A DNA stretch of 64,000 nucleotides from UBA1205 sp045534635. GTDB lineage: Bacteria; Bacteroidota; Bacteroidia; Bacteroidales; WCHB1-69. Position 1 is the first letter of the stretch. Each line of letters starts with the position of its first letter. The notes under the pieces were generated by a model. That model was not told the DNA's origin. It was given only the letters and a program-made list of their open reading frames with translations, and did no database searches. The translations under genes and the position numbers were made by a program. Of this stretch, positions 8,153 through 15,524 are shown one piece after another. The DNA is taken from positions 1 to 64,000 of the forward strand of contig JAZSKB010000038.1 in NCBI GenBank assembly GCA_045534635.1. Direction: 5' to 3'.

Positions 8153-9280
8153 CTAAATCTTTTTTGCTATATTTATAATTGTTTCAAATGTCTTTTTTGC
8201 GGTATTAATATCTTCCACATCAAAATCTTCGTATAAAATATAGTCTTCGTGTTTGGTTAAAACTTTTCGAATTTCTTTAATTTCATAAATTTTGCTGCTT
8301 TTTAAATTTATATCTCTCTCTTGTTTTTCTAAACAACAGCTCAAAGTTTCATAAGTATCATTCAAACTTATATATAACCAATAATCTTTTTTATTTATTT
8401 TCAAATCCTTGACTAAAATATCAATATCTTTTTTTGTAACATTATGATTTTGCTCATTTTCAGGAATCCATTTTTTAACTTCATCTTTTAGTCTCTCTCG
8501 TATGAAATTAATGAATTCATCATTAAAATTTTGTACTTTATTTTGTTCTACTATGAGTGTTTTTAAGTCATTTCCATATTTTTCTTCAAAAAAAACTTTC
8601 ATGTTTTTATCCATTTCATCTCCTTTTTTTAATATTTCTAAATAATTTACATACTGTTCTAATGCACTTCTCAATTCAATTTCTTTGCACGGCAAGATGT
8701 CGAGTTCTTTTTTTAACCACAACAAAATGTCATACATATAGGAAAGATTTAAAAAGCGAGCAGAATATTCGCTTTCCTCTCTTTTTGAACTCCATGTATC
8801 ACTACTTGGACTTTGATAATATTTAGTCAGATAAACTATATAAATATCGGCTTTACTATATTCTTTTTTCTGAATTCTGTCAATGTATCTTGATAGTTGT
8901 TTATCTTGATCAACTGCCCCACAGATCTTATTCTCAATTATTATTGCACTATCTTTGTTCATAATCAGAACATCAATTCTGTCTTTTTCCTGCGTGATTT
9001 CTGGAGAGACAATATTTATTTTTGAAAAATCACAACTAGAACCTTCCTTATCATTAATATACTCCAACAACGACTCCAAAAACACATATTTCCTTTCTTG
9101 GTCTCTATATTGCAGGATTTTAGCTAAAATACGGCTATGTGCATTCTCATTTATATGCAACTCCTCAATAATATTGAGATGGTAGGGTTGTTTCTCTTTT
9201 ACTTCGTCCAATTTTTGACAGTAATCCTCCGCAAATTGGAGAATCTGTGCGGCTGTAATATCTTGCTGTTCTTTACTCAT
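8153..9280 (-). CDS. PD-(D/E)XK nuclease-superfamily protein (PDDEXK_4 type), copy 1
   Basis: The 375-residue protein begins with a helical segment and NENAHSRILAKILQ (about residues 47-60), the conserved opening of the PDDEXK_4 family. The catalytic core follows: IDVLIMNKDSAIIIENKI (about 101-118), where the Asp and the E-x-K of IIENK are the expected metal-binding and catalytic residues, then DQDKQLSRYIDRI. A C-terminal region of about 170 residues, rich in Lys and Glu, is unrecognised. It is the second gene of a pair with a paralogue of the same fold (gap 49 bp). The family is usually found in defence islands; the substrate is unknown. Confidence 0.8.
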   Translation of the reverse strand: MSKEQQDITAAQILQFAEDYCQKLDEVKEKQPYHLNIIEELHINENAHSRILAKILQYRDQERKYVFLESLLEYINDKEGSSCDFSKINIVSPEITQEKDRIDVLIMNKDSAIIIENKICGAVDQDKQLSRYIDRIQKKEYSKADIYIVYLTKYYQSPSSDTWSSKREESEYSARFLNLSYMYDILLWLKKELDILPCKEIELRSALEQYVNYLEILKKGDEMDKNMKVFFEEKYGNDLKTLIVEQNKVQNFNDEFINFIRERLKDEVKKWIPENEQNHNVTKKDIDILVKDLKINKKDYWLYISLNDTYETLSCCLEKQERDINLKSSKIYEIKEIRKVLTKHEDYILYEDFDVEDINTAKKTFETIINIAKKI

Positions 9281-9329
9281 TCTATTGTTGTTTTAATTAA
9301 TCAAAATCAATTTCGCAAATTGTTTTTTA

Positions 9330-10526
9330 TCATTTTCTTAAAGACTTCAATTCTTCAAGTATTTTTTCTATAAATTCATATAATTTGTCCTCTTCAAAAA
9401 AACTAAAATGTTTTTCACATCGGAGTTTATCTTCTTCCTTGATAACAAAACCTTTTAGTGAAGTTGGACCTTCTATAAAATTTGAAAATAATTCTTCTGA
9501 TATTTTGTCATAAGATTTATCATTTGGTGCCCAAAATTGTACACTATATCCATCTTCGAAGCACCAAATATCCATTTTGTAATATACATTATTAACTATA
9601 GCTCCCTCAAAAACAGCATCATTGTTTGAATAAATCCATATTTTAGAGAAAGGGGAGCAATTTCCACTAAACTTTTCTTGAATGCGAAAGGCTAAATACT
9701 TTGGTATTTCATTCATCATATTCCTGATTGATTGTGCTGTTTGCAGATTGTCTTTCTGCAATAATTCTTTGTAAAATTTTTCTAAAACAATATTATCCAT
9801 AATATTACGATTTAATTTCTTTATTAAGATTGTATATTGTCGCAATGTAGAAACAACATCTATATCATTTGACAATAGGATAGATGGTTGTAACCAATCC
9901 TTAACCAAATTGATTTCTCCAGATTTATCATAAGCCGGTATTATAACCAGTAGTGGATTCACATTGTCTTTATCTTCTTGAGTCCAATCATCTATACTTG
10001 GCTTTTTATGAATATCTAATGGAATATACACGATTACATCAACAATATATGAGTTTTGAGTAACATAGTCATAATAACGAGGTATTTGCCGTTGCATATC
10101 AACAGCATTGTTGATTTTATTCTCAATAATAATAGCCTTTTTAGTGGTATTAGATTTTATAAGTATATCAATCTTCCCCTCTTCTCGAGTAGCTTCAACA
10201 TCTTGATAATCATTAGAATCTATATTTTTCGCTTTTTTATTGAGCATTTCAATGAATGTGTTAAGATATACACTTCCTCCTCCATGTTTTTCTTTAGGAT
10301 TTAAGAAGAAAGAAATAATATCTGAATGAAAGTTCTCCCTATAATACAAATCGGAGACGAGGTGAAAGACATTAAATATTTCCTTTTGATCGTCTTCCTT
10401 TGATTTGATATAATCTTTGCTAATAGAGGAACACTTATTCAATAAGCCTGACACAATATCAATATGTTTATTGATTTGTAGTTGCCATGTCTTTAATAAT
10501 TCTATTTCTTTTTCCATTGAAATCAT
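9330..10526 (-). CDS. PD-(D/E)XK nuclease-superfamily protein (PDDEXK_4 type), copy 2
   Basis: This 398-residue protein has the same architecture as its downstream neighbour: ENFHSDIISFFLN (about residues 64-76), then the core EGKIDILI...AIIIENKINNAVD (about 116-143) with the catalytic Asp and the E-x-K pair intact, then QRQIPRYYDYV. Outside the core the two copies differ strongly, so this is an old duplication or two separate acquisitions. An alternative ATG three codons downstream (10517) is equally plausible. A -7 box precedes it, and it probably drives both genes. The TATGC-N9-GCATA operator is absent, so this pair seems to be outside the WYL regulon. Confidence 0.8.
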   Translation of the reverse strand: MISMEKEIELLKTWQLQINKHIDIVSGLLNKCSSISKDYIKSKEDDQKEIFNVFHLVSDLYYRENFHSDIISFFLNPKEKHGGGSVYLNTFIEMLNKKAKNIDSNDYQDVEATREEGKIDILIKSNTTKKAIIIENKINNAVDMQRQIPRYYDYVTQNSYIVDVIVYIPLDIHKKPSIDDWTQEDKDNVNPLLVIIPAYDKSGEINLVKDWLQPSILLSNDIDVVSTLRQYTILIKKLNRNIMDNIVLEKFYKELLQKDNLQTAQSIRNMMNEIPKYLAFRIQEKFSGNCSPFSKIWIYSNNDAVFEGAIVNNVYYKMDIWCFEDGYSVQFWAPNDKSYDKISEELFSNFIEGPTSLKGFVIKEEDKLRCEKHFSFFEEDKLYEFIEKILEELKSLRK

Positions 10527-10545
10527 AACAATTATTTTCCAATCG

Positions 10546-10553
10546 CAAAATTA
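10546..10553 (-). promoter_or_regulatory. -7 box of the PD-(D/E)XK pair
   Basis: TAATTTTG on the minus strand, 20 nt before the ATG at 10526, with a TTTG about 22 nt further upstream as a possible -33 element. Confidence 0.55.
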
Positions 10554-10689
10554 CAACTTTTTCAAATACTTTTTGCAAAATACTGATTTTTTTTTAGTTA
10601 CACATTTCACCTTTTTGTCATAAAACAATATCCAACCTACTACAAAGGATTGTTTTGTTAGGATTTAATCCGTCCGGATATTTCATTTT

Positions 10690-11298
10690 TTAATTTTTGT
10701 TATTAGGAAGAAAGTACAAGCTTTCATGGGATTTTTCAAGTATGCGATGAACTCCGTGGGTGATTACGTCGGGTTCATCGTTAAAATGTACCGGAAGATG
10801 GGTTATTTGGGTTATTTTATTTCCCATGTTTTTAAATCGGTCGTCGTATCTGGTCATATAGATGCCGTTTCCGTCAATAATGTCTGCAGAAACTTGTAGC
10901 GGAGCTTCTTCCAAAAAACGGAGAATGTCGTTTGCTATTGATTCGGCTTTAAGATTGTTGCCGATCATGTCACATATAATTCCGCCTAAAGCAACAATAG
11001 CTGCTTCGTAAAAGTCTTGTTCAATGTTCACTATCAAATTGCCTTCCGCTATGTCAGCCACACTCAATTCCATACCATAGGCTATCGCCATGATGGTGTG
11101 TAAGATGTTACAGTGCTCGTAGCCTGAAATTTCTGCAGCTTTTCTTAAATGGCATACATCTTCTTTACAAAAATTTATCGAAATGCAAATGATGACACCA
11201 TTCTCGCGTTCAATTACATGTATTTGTTTTTTAATATCCTTATTAACATCGTTTAAATGTTGAAAGAATAAATCTAATTTTTGATTTTTGTTGTCCAT
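10690..11298 (-). CDS. Truncated, ATPase-dead MreB-like protein
   Basis: The 202-residue protein aligns with two parts of the MreB encoded at 4190-5215. Residues 36-109 match host residues 106-178 (IICIS for VVCIP, VALGGIIC for IALGGIIS). Residues 128-188 match host 271-331 (LEEAP...SADI for LEQTP...SADI, LPVHFNDEP for LDVHIAEDP). The N-terminal 105 residues of MreB, with the phosphate-1 loop, and the IIB subdomain (about 180-270) are missing. Phosphate-2 DIGGGT is replaced by NIEQDF, the catalytic Glu of HEP by Thr68, and the adenosine loop AGGGALL is lost. It cannot be a normal ATPase. It follows the AAA+ gene by 39 bp and probably shares its transcript. Decoy, sensor or AAA+ client are possible roles. 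Confidence 0.75.
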   Translation of the reverse strand: MDNKNQKLDLFFQHLNDVNKDIKKQIHVIERENGVIICISINFCKEDVCHLRKAAEISGYEHCNILHTIMAIAYGMELSVADIAEGNLIVNIEQDFYEAAIVALGGIICDMIGNNLKAESIANDILRFLEEAPLQVSADIIDGNGIYMTRYDDRFKNMGNKITQITHLPVHFNDEPDVITHGVHRILEKSHESLYFLPNNKN

Positions 11299-11337
11299 AA
11301 TTTGTCTTATTTTATATTTAACATTTTATCTTTATTT

Positions 11338-12987
11338 CTAAAATCCTATTCTTCGTTTTTCCGATTTGTCTAAACATTCGTTGTTGCAATGCTCGATTAA
11401 TTTTTCCAAAGAAACGGTTTTCTCACCTTGCAACACGGTGTCTATGGTATAATGCCGGGCGACATTTTCTATCTGTCCGCCGCTAAAGTCGTATTTCTCC
11501 GCCAAAATTTTTATGTCGGCTTCCGGCAAATCGGGAAGCATGGATTGCCATATTTGCATTCTGGCCTTCAAGGCAGGCTTGTTGAATTTGATTTTATAGA
11601 GAAACCTGCGTTCAAAAGCCCTGTCCATGTTTTGGGCGAGATTGGTGGTGGCAATGAGTATGCCGTTGAGCGTTTCCATCTCTTGCAGGATGATGTTCTG
11701 AATAGCATTCTCCATCTTGTCAACCGCATCTGAGGCACTTTCTTTACGCATGCCGATAATGGCATCTGCCTCGTTGAAAAGCAAAATGGGCGTCATATCA
11801 GATTTTTCCACATTCGAGCGGTACTTGTCGAAAATCTGCTTGATGTTTTTTTCACTTTCTCCCACCCACATACTCTTGATTTTGGAAATATTCACCTGCA
11901 TGATGTCGCGTCCTGCTTGGCGGGCCAATTGCAAGACGGTTTCCGTCTTGCCGGTGCCGGGTGCACCATAAAACAAGCAGGAAAAACCGCTATTGAAACC
12001 TTTTTCCTTTAATTGATGACAAATGTGGTGATAATTGTCTCCTTCCAAAAGTTGGCCAAGATTACTAATCTGATTGGCTATCTCTTGATCATAGAAAAGC
12101 TGTTTTTTCTGAATATCCTCATAACGAAGAAATTGCTGACGATCGTTAGACATCATATTTAATTGTAGTTCAGAAAAAAGTGTCTGTTTGGCCGCCCATG
12201 TCAGACAAAATGAATTAGCGTCAGCAAAACCATTGTTATTGACATATTCTATCAATTTGGCATCTTGCAAGGGATGTATATTAAATTTAAGTTTTGCTTT
12301 AAGTGTTCTAAATTCACTTTTTTTGTCGTAAAAGAATTCCAAGTCATAATAATGGACATTGTCATCGCTATTGTTAACAAATAAGTGGGCAAACAATACC
12401 AACAGGTTTTCTTCGGCTTTATTTAATTTGAAACTTTTCAATTTTTGAACAAAAACCAAATGTTTGTTTTTCTCCAACAATTCCTGTATGCGATTGGAAG
12501 CTAAGGCTGTAGTCGTTTCCTCATCTTCCCGCAACACCATGATTTCTCCTATCCTATTGAACAACTCATCACAACTAAGATTTGAATAATCCTTTGGCGT
12601 GTATTTCTCATTGTTTTTAAAAGCCTCTATCACATCCCACGGAACACGGTAACTCAAACCCATATTAGAGCGTTTTCCACAAATTAAACCTTTGCTTTCC
12701 AATACGTCAATGTCTTTCATAAACCGAATGATGCGAATGGTACTGCATTTGAGTTGCTTGGCAAAATCACTTATGCAAATGCTTGCATCACTGCTGTTAT
12801 CCATAAAAAGTGCCATCATAAGGCTTTGCTCCTTGGTAATATCCAGTTGGGAGGAAAGATATTTCAATGGTTTTGACAGTTTTTTAAAAAACGCTGCATC
12901 AAACTGCGAAGTTTTGGAAAATTCTACAATTTCTTCCACAGCGCTTAACATATCCATTTTTTGTTTTGCATTTTTCTTCGTTTCCAT
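11338..12987 (-). CDS. AAA+ ATPase with N-terminal winged helix
   Basis: The 549-residue protein has an N-terminal region of about 130 residues containing a winged helix-turn-helix (ISDFAKQLKCSTIRIIRFMKDIDVLESKGLI), a helical middle part, and a classic AAA+ module from about residue 330: Walker A GAPGTGKTE, the pore-loop segment MWVGESEKNI, Walker B ILLFNEADA, sensor 1 ATTN, the arginine finger FERRF, and sensor 2 GGQIENVAR. Walker B has Asn in place of the usual Asp but keeps the catalytic Glu. The WVGESEKN loop resembles ClpX/FtsH/p97-type unfoldases, so it may remodel proteins. The MreB-like gene follows in the same unit. Transcription starts from an operator-bearing promoter. Confidence 0.85.
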   Translation of the reverse strand: METKKNAKQKMDMLSAVEEIVEFSKTSQFDAAFFKKLSKPLKYLSSQLDITKEQSLMMALFMDNSSDASICISDFAKQLKCSTIRIIRFMKDIDVLESKGLICGKRSNMGLSYRVPWDVIEAFKNNEKYTPKDYSNLSCDELFNRIGEIMVLREDEETTTALASNRIQELLEKNKHLVFVQKLKSFKLNKAEENLLVLFAHLFVNNSDDNVHYYDLEFFYDKKSEFRTLKAKLKFNIHPLQDAKLIEYVNNNGFADANSFCLTWAAKQTLFSELQLNMMSNDRQQFLRYEDIQKKQLFYDQEIANQISNLGQLLEGDNYHHICHQLKEKGFNSGFSCLFYGAPGTGKTETVLQLARQAGRDIMQVNISKIKSMWVGESEKNIKQIFDKYRSNVEKSDMTPILLFNEADAIIGMRKESASDAVDKMENAIQNIILQEMETLNGILIATTNLAQNMDRAFERRFLYKIKFNKPALKARMQIWQSMLPDLPEADIKILAEKYDFSGGQIENVARHYTIDTVLQGEKTVSLEKLIEHCNNECLDKSEKRRIGF

Positions 12988-13016
12988 TATTTGAATTTTT
13001 TACTTGTAAAACGCTG

Positions 13017-13024
13017 CAAAATTA
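13017..13024 (-). promoter_or_regulatory. -7 box of the AAA+/MreB-like unit
   Basis: TAATTTTG on the minus strand, 30 nt before the ATG at 12987, preceded at exactly 9 nt by the operator at 13034-13052. Confidence 0.7.
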
Positions 13025-13033
13025 GCACATGAC

Positions 13034-13052
13034 TATGCAAAATTTTGGCATA
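13034..13052 (-). promoter_or_regulatory. Operator TATGC-N9-GCATA of the AAA+/MreB-like unit
   Basis: Perfect 5-bp arms and a 9-nt spacer. The distance to the -7 box is 9 nt, the same as in the two other minus-strand island promoters. It lies where the -33 region would be. Confidence 0.75.
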
Positions 13053-13076
13053 ATTATAAAAATAAAAAACGGCCAC

Positions 13077-13622
13077 CTATTTTTTGATTTCCCTCCTCGG
13101 CTGTATCATGCATTTGGAGTCAAGTTTTAATTTCATGGCAATGGCGGCACATGCTTCCGCATCGGCTAATGCATAATGGTGGTTTTCCATGTGGTAGCCG
13201 CAAGCCTCCGCAACGGTATGCAGCTGATGATTTTCCAAATTCCGCAAATTAAGTCGCGAAGCTTTCAGCGTACAATAAAAGCGGCGGCAGCTCCATAATT
13301 CCCAGTCCATCCTGTACATTTCCATCACAGCCTGCAAACAAGCCCTGTCAAACGGGGCATTGTGGGCGACAAGCGGAAGTCCCTTTATCTTGGACGCTAT
13401 TTTTCCCCAAACCAAAGGAAACACCTCGGCATTGTCGGTGTCTTCGTGCCCGAGCCCGTGAACGCTTCGGCAAATGCGACTATAATAATTGGGGTCCGGT
13501 TTGATAAGACTGTAGAATTTTTCTTTTATCTCTCCGTTTCTAACTATCACTATTCCCACACTGCACACGCTTGAACGTTGTCCGTTGGCTGTCTCAAAAT
13601 CTATAGCGGCAAAATTTTTCAT
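13077..13622 (-). CDS. DnaQ-like 3'-5' exonuclease (DEDDh)
   Basis: This 181-residue single-domain exonuclease has the full DEDDh set: ExoI IDFETANG (Asp and Glu at residues 7 and 9), ExoII HNAPFDRACL with Asp, and ExoIII HHYALADAEACA with the His and the final Asp. It should remove nucleotides from DNA or RNA 3' ends with two metal ions. I start it at the ATG at 13622; a TTG 27 bases upstream is in frame but the family starts at MKNFAAIDFE. It lies 29 bp after the SLOG gene and probably shares its operator-controlled promoter. Confidence 0.88.
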   Translation of the reverse strand: MKNFAAIDFETANGQRSSVCSVGIVIVRNGEIKEKFYSLIKPDPNYYSRICRSVHGLGHEDTDNAEVFPLVWGKIASKIKGLPLVAHNAPFDRACLQAVMEMYRMDWELWSCRRFYCTLKASRLNLRNLENHQLHTVAEACGYHMENHHYALADAEACAAIAMKLKLDSKCMIQPRREIKK

Positions 13623-13651
13623 TTCTTTTTCAATTCTATTAAAAAACAAAC

Positions 13652-14026
13652 TTACTCATCATGAGAAAAATATACAATTTGATACGGTTTGCTTGTCATT
13701 TTGCATAACTCAATATCATGTTTAGTCCCTTTTGATTCTCCGTCCCAAAATGCAATGCAAAAATCACACTTTGAGATTATTTCCTCGTTCCGAATATAGC
13801 CTGCCATTTTTCCCAGTTGTTTCCATTGCGGTTTTATCACCTCTATAGGAATTTGGTGCTCTTCGGCATATCTTTCCGCCAAAGTGTCGGCTCCTCTGGC
13901 ACCTCCCGAAACAATGGTTTTAAAACTGATAGTCTGCAATTTTTGAGATAACAACTCGTAATCCATAAAACTTTTGGAACCTACTACCGCTAAAACGGAA
14001 TAGCTCTTTTTTTCTTGTGTTTCCAT
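13652..14026 (-). CDS. DUF2493 / YspA-type SLOG-domain protein
   Basis: The 124-residue protein is a single Rossmann-like SLOG domain. AVVGSKSF is the first strand and loop, VSGGARGADTLAERYA the nucleotide-binding glycine motif, GKMAGYIRNEEII the third conserved block, and AFWDGESKGTKHDIE the last. The family is thought to bind or cleave nucleotide-derived ligands, and comparative studies link SLOG domains to defence systems with nucleotide signals. It heads an operator-bearing unit with the exonuclease. The ligand is unknown. Confidence 0.88.
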   Translation of the reverse strand: METQEKKSYSVLAVVGSKSFMDYELLSQKLQTISFKTIVSGGARGADTLAERYAEEHQIPIEVIKPQWKQLGKMAGYIRNEEIISKCDFCIAFWDGESKGTKHDIELCKMTSKPYQIVYFSHDE

Positions 14027-14061
14027 ATCTTTCTTATTAATACTTAATTGATTTACGGCTG

Positions 14062-14069
14062 CAAAATTA
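14062..14069 (-). promoter_or_regulatory. -7 box of the SLOG/exonuclease unit
   Basis: TAATTTTG on the minus strand, 36 nt before the ATG at 14026. The 24-nt region 14052-14075 around it is identical to 14843-14866 in the next promoter. Confidence 0.7.
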
Positions 14070-14078
14070 GAAACCGAC

Positions 14079-14097
14079 TATGCAAAAGTATGGCATA
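14079..14097 (-). promoter_or_regulatory. Operator TATGC-N9-GCATA of the SLOG/exonuclease unit
   Basis: Perfect arms with a 9-nt spacer, 9 nt from the -7 box. It differs by only one spacer base from the copy at 14870-14888. Confidence 0.75.
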
Positions 14098-14166
14098 AAT
14101 TGTAAATTTTCATTCCTCCTTTAACCTGTCACACAAAAAAGTGGCTCGGAAAAATGTATTTTTTAA

Positions 14167-14820
14167 TTACATAAAATCCAAGTCCACTTTCACTTCACAA
14201 TAAAACTCACGGCAGTAAATAAAATCGGTGATGGCGAATTTGGTATGGTCGAACAGATTGTGGAAGGCAGATGTCAGATGAAGGTCTTTGGTCAGTTCTT
14301 GGTCAAGACCTTCGTTCCAGTTGGGCGGAGGACAATTCATACCGATAAAATCGTCAAAGTCGTTGGAAGAAAGATCATTAAATCCTGACAATCCTAATCC
14401 GAGAGGGAAAGTTACACCGCTATCGTACAATGGATTCCAACCGGAATCCTGCAGGGCATCCCAAAGTTCCTGACGATTCTCTCCTTGCAAAGGATGGAGA
14501 ACCGGATAATCTCTGCCCAAGAAGCAATAAGCCTCCACCTCTATATCTTTGCTGAAATCTTTGTTGGCTTCGTATATAGCATGAGCTTTGTCAAACATTT
14601 TTCGCAAAGCTTCACTCATGGCATCATTAAAAGCAATGATATCGGGCAAAAGCAATTCCTGATATTGCAACACACGCCGATTAATGATATTTTGTCTGAC
14701 TTCCAACAAACTTTGTTCGTTTGTATAGTCGTGGTCTTTGCTCCATCTTCCACACGACAAAATAATTTGGTCTTCAAGTACCTTTAAGGCATCATCTTGT
14801 AATAAATCTTTGATGTTCAT
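14167..14820 (-). CDS. Uncharacterised 217-residue protein of the WYL regulon
   Basis: I do not recognise this protein. It starts at the ATG at 14820 (an in-frame TTG further upstream lies within the promoter). It is acidic and has no signal peptide or membrane segment, so it is probably cytoplasmic. The N-terminal 100 residues look helical (LQDDALKVLEDQIIL, ALRKMFDKAHAIYEANKDF). The middle is rich in Gly, Pro and Asp (YPVLHPLQGENRQELWDALQ, FPLGLGLSGFNDLSSNDFDDF). It has its own operator-bearing promoter, which suggests a specific role in the island. Confidence 0.8.
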   Translation of the reverse strand: MNIKDLLQDDALKVLEDQIILSCGRWSKDHDYTNEQSLLEVRQNIINRRVLQYQELLLPDIIAFNDAMSEALRKMFDKAHAIYEANKDFSKDIEVEAYCFLGRDYPVLHPLQGENRQELWDALQDSGWNPLYDSGVTFPLGLGLSGFNDLSSNDFDDFIGMNCPPPNWNEGLDQELTKDLHLTSAFHNLFDHTKFAITDFIYCREFYCEVKVDLDFM

Positions 14821-14852
14821 TGTATTATTATTGTTTAATGTTTTTACGGCTG

Positions 14853-14860
14853 CAAAATTA
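14853..14860 (-). promoter_or_regulatory. -7 box of the 217-residue gene
   Basis: TAATTTTG on the minus strand, 33 nt before the ATG at 14820, with the operator 9 nt upstream. Confidence 0.7.
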
Positions 14861-14869
14861 GAAACCAAT

Positions 14870-14888
14870 TATGCAAAAGTGTGGCATA
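14870..14888 (-). promoter_or_regulatory. Operator TATGC-N9-GCATA of the 217-residue gene
   Basis: Perfect arms with a 9-nt spacer. It is the fourth perfect copy in the island. A lone TATGC half-site occurs at 14908-14912, but not at the 31-bp spacing seen at the WYL promoter. Confidence 0.75.
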
Positions 14889-14975
14889 GACTCAAAAAAG
14901 AATATTTTATGCAATATTTTTCCCTTTTGTCGTGTATTTTGACAATAATGGCAGAAAAAGTTTATTAAAATTTTC

Positions 14976-15524
14976 TTAATCTATCGGATCGCTGCAATAT
15001 TCCCGCCGTTTGCAGGTTTTGCAGTGCAGTCCCATCCATACCTCGTCGTATTGCTTTATGGCTTGTTCCACTATTTCGGGCTCATCGGTAAGGATGCCCG
15101 CTTCGAAATTGCGGGTATTTTCTCCTTTCATGCCGATGCCGGCACCGGTAAGGTTGGCACTTCCGATGTAAACTTCTTTACAATCAAAGACTATCATTTT
15201 AAAATGAACTCTTGGACAGAGCACTCGCTCCAAGCGGTCGAACAGCACAGGGTATTTGTCAAAATCCTCTTGGAAAGCCGGACCCGGCTCCTTGGCGTGA
15301 ATGAGCCTTACCTCCACACCCTTTCGGATAAGTTGGGCAATGATAGCCAAAAACGGCTTTTTCTCTCCTCCTGCCTCCACATACAAGTCCTTGATATCGG
15401 CAGTGCCAATCCATAGCGTCTGCTTTACTGACTTTACCCGCGAAAGCACTTCTTTGTAATGGTCAATATTGGAGATGTAGGTGAGCATAGGGAAGTTATT
15501 CACAAATCTTGTTTTGACAATCAT
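14976..15524 (-). CDS. Phospholipase D-like (HKD) protein
   Basis: The 182-residue protein has one HKD motif, HFKMIVFDCKEVYIGSANLTG, with the His, Lys, Asp and the GSAN segment in place. With one motif it would need to dimerise to form an active site, as in Nuc-type nucleases. Upstream WIGTADIKDLYVEAGGEKKPFL and the C-terminal four-Cys cluster (HCKTCKRREYC) are typical of a Bacteroidota subfamily, and the Cys residues may bind zinc. Starts at 15548 and 15488 are also possible; the chosen ATG overlaps the DUF262 gene by 29 bp. It is the last gene of the DUF262 operon. Confidence 0.8.
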   Translation of the reverse strand: MIVKTRFVNNFPMLTYISNIDHYKEVLSRVKSVKQTLWIGTADIKDLYVEAGGEKKPFLAIIAQLIRKGVEVRLIHAKEPGPAFQEDFDKYPVLFDRLERVLCPRVHFKMIVFDCKEVYIGSANLTGAGIGMKGENTRNFEAGILTDEPEIVEQAIKQYDEVWMGLHCKTCKRREYCSDPID

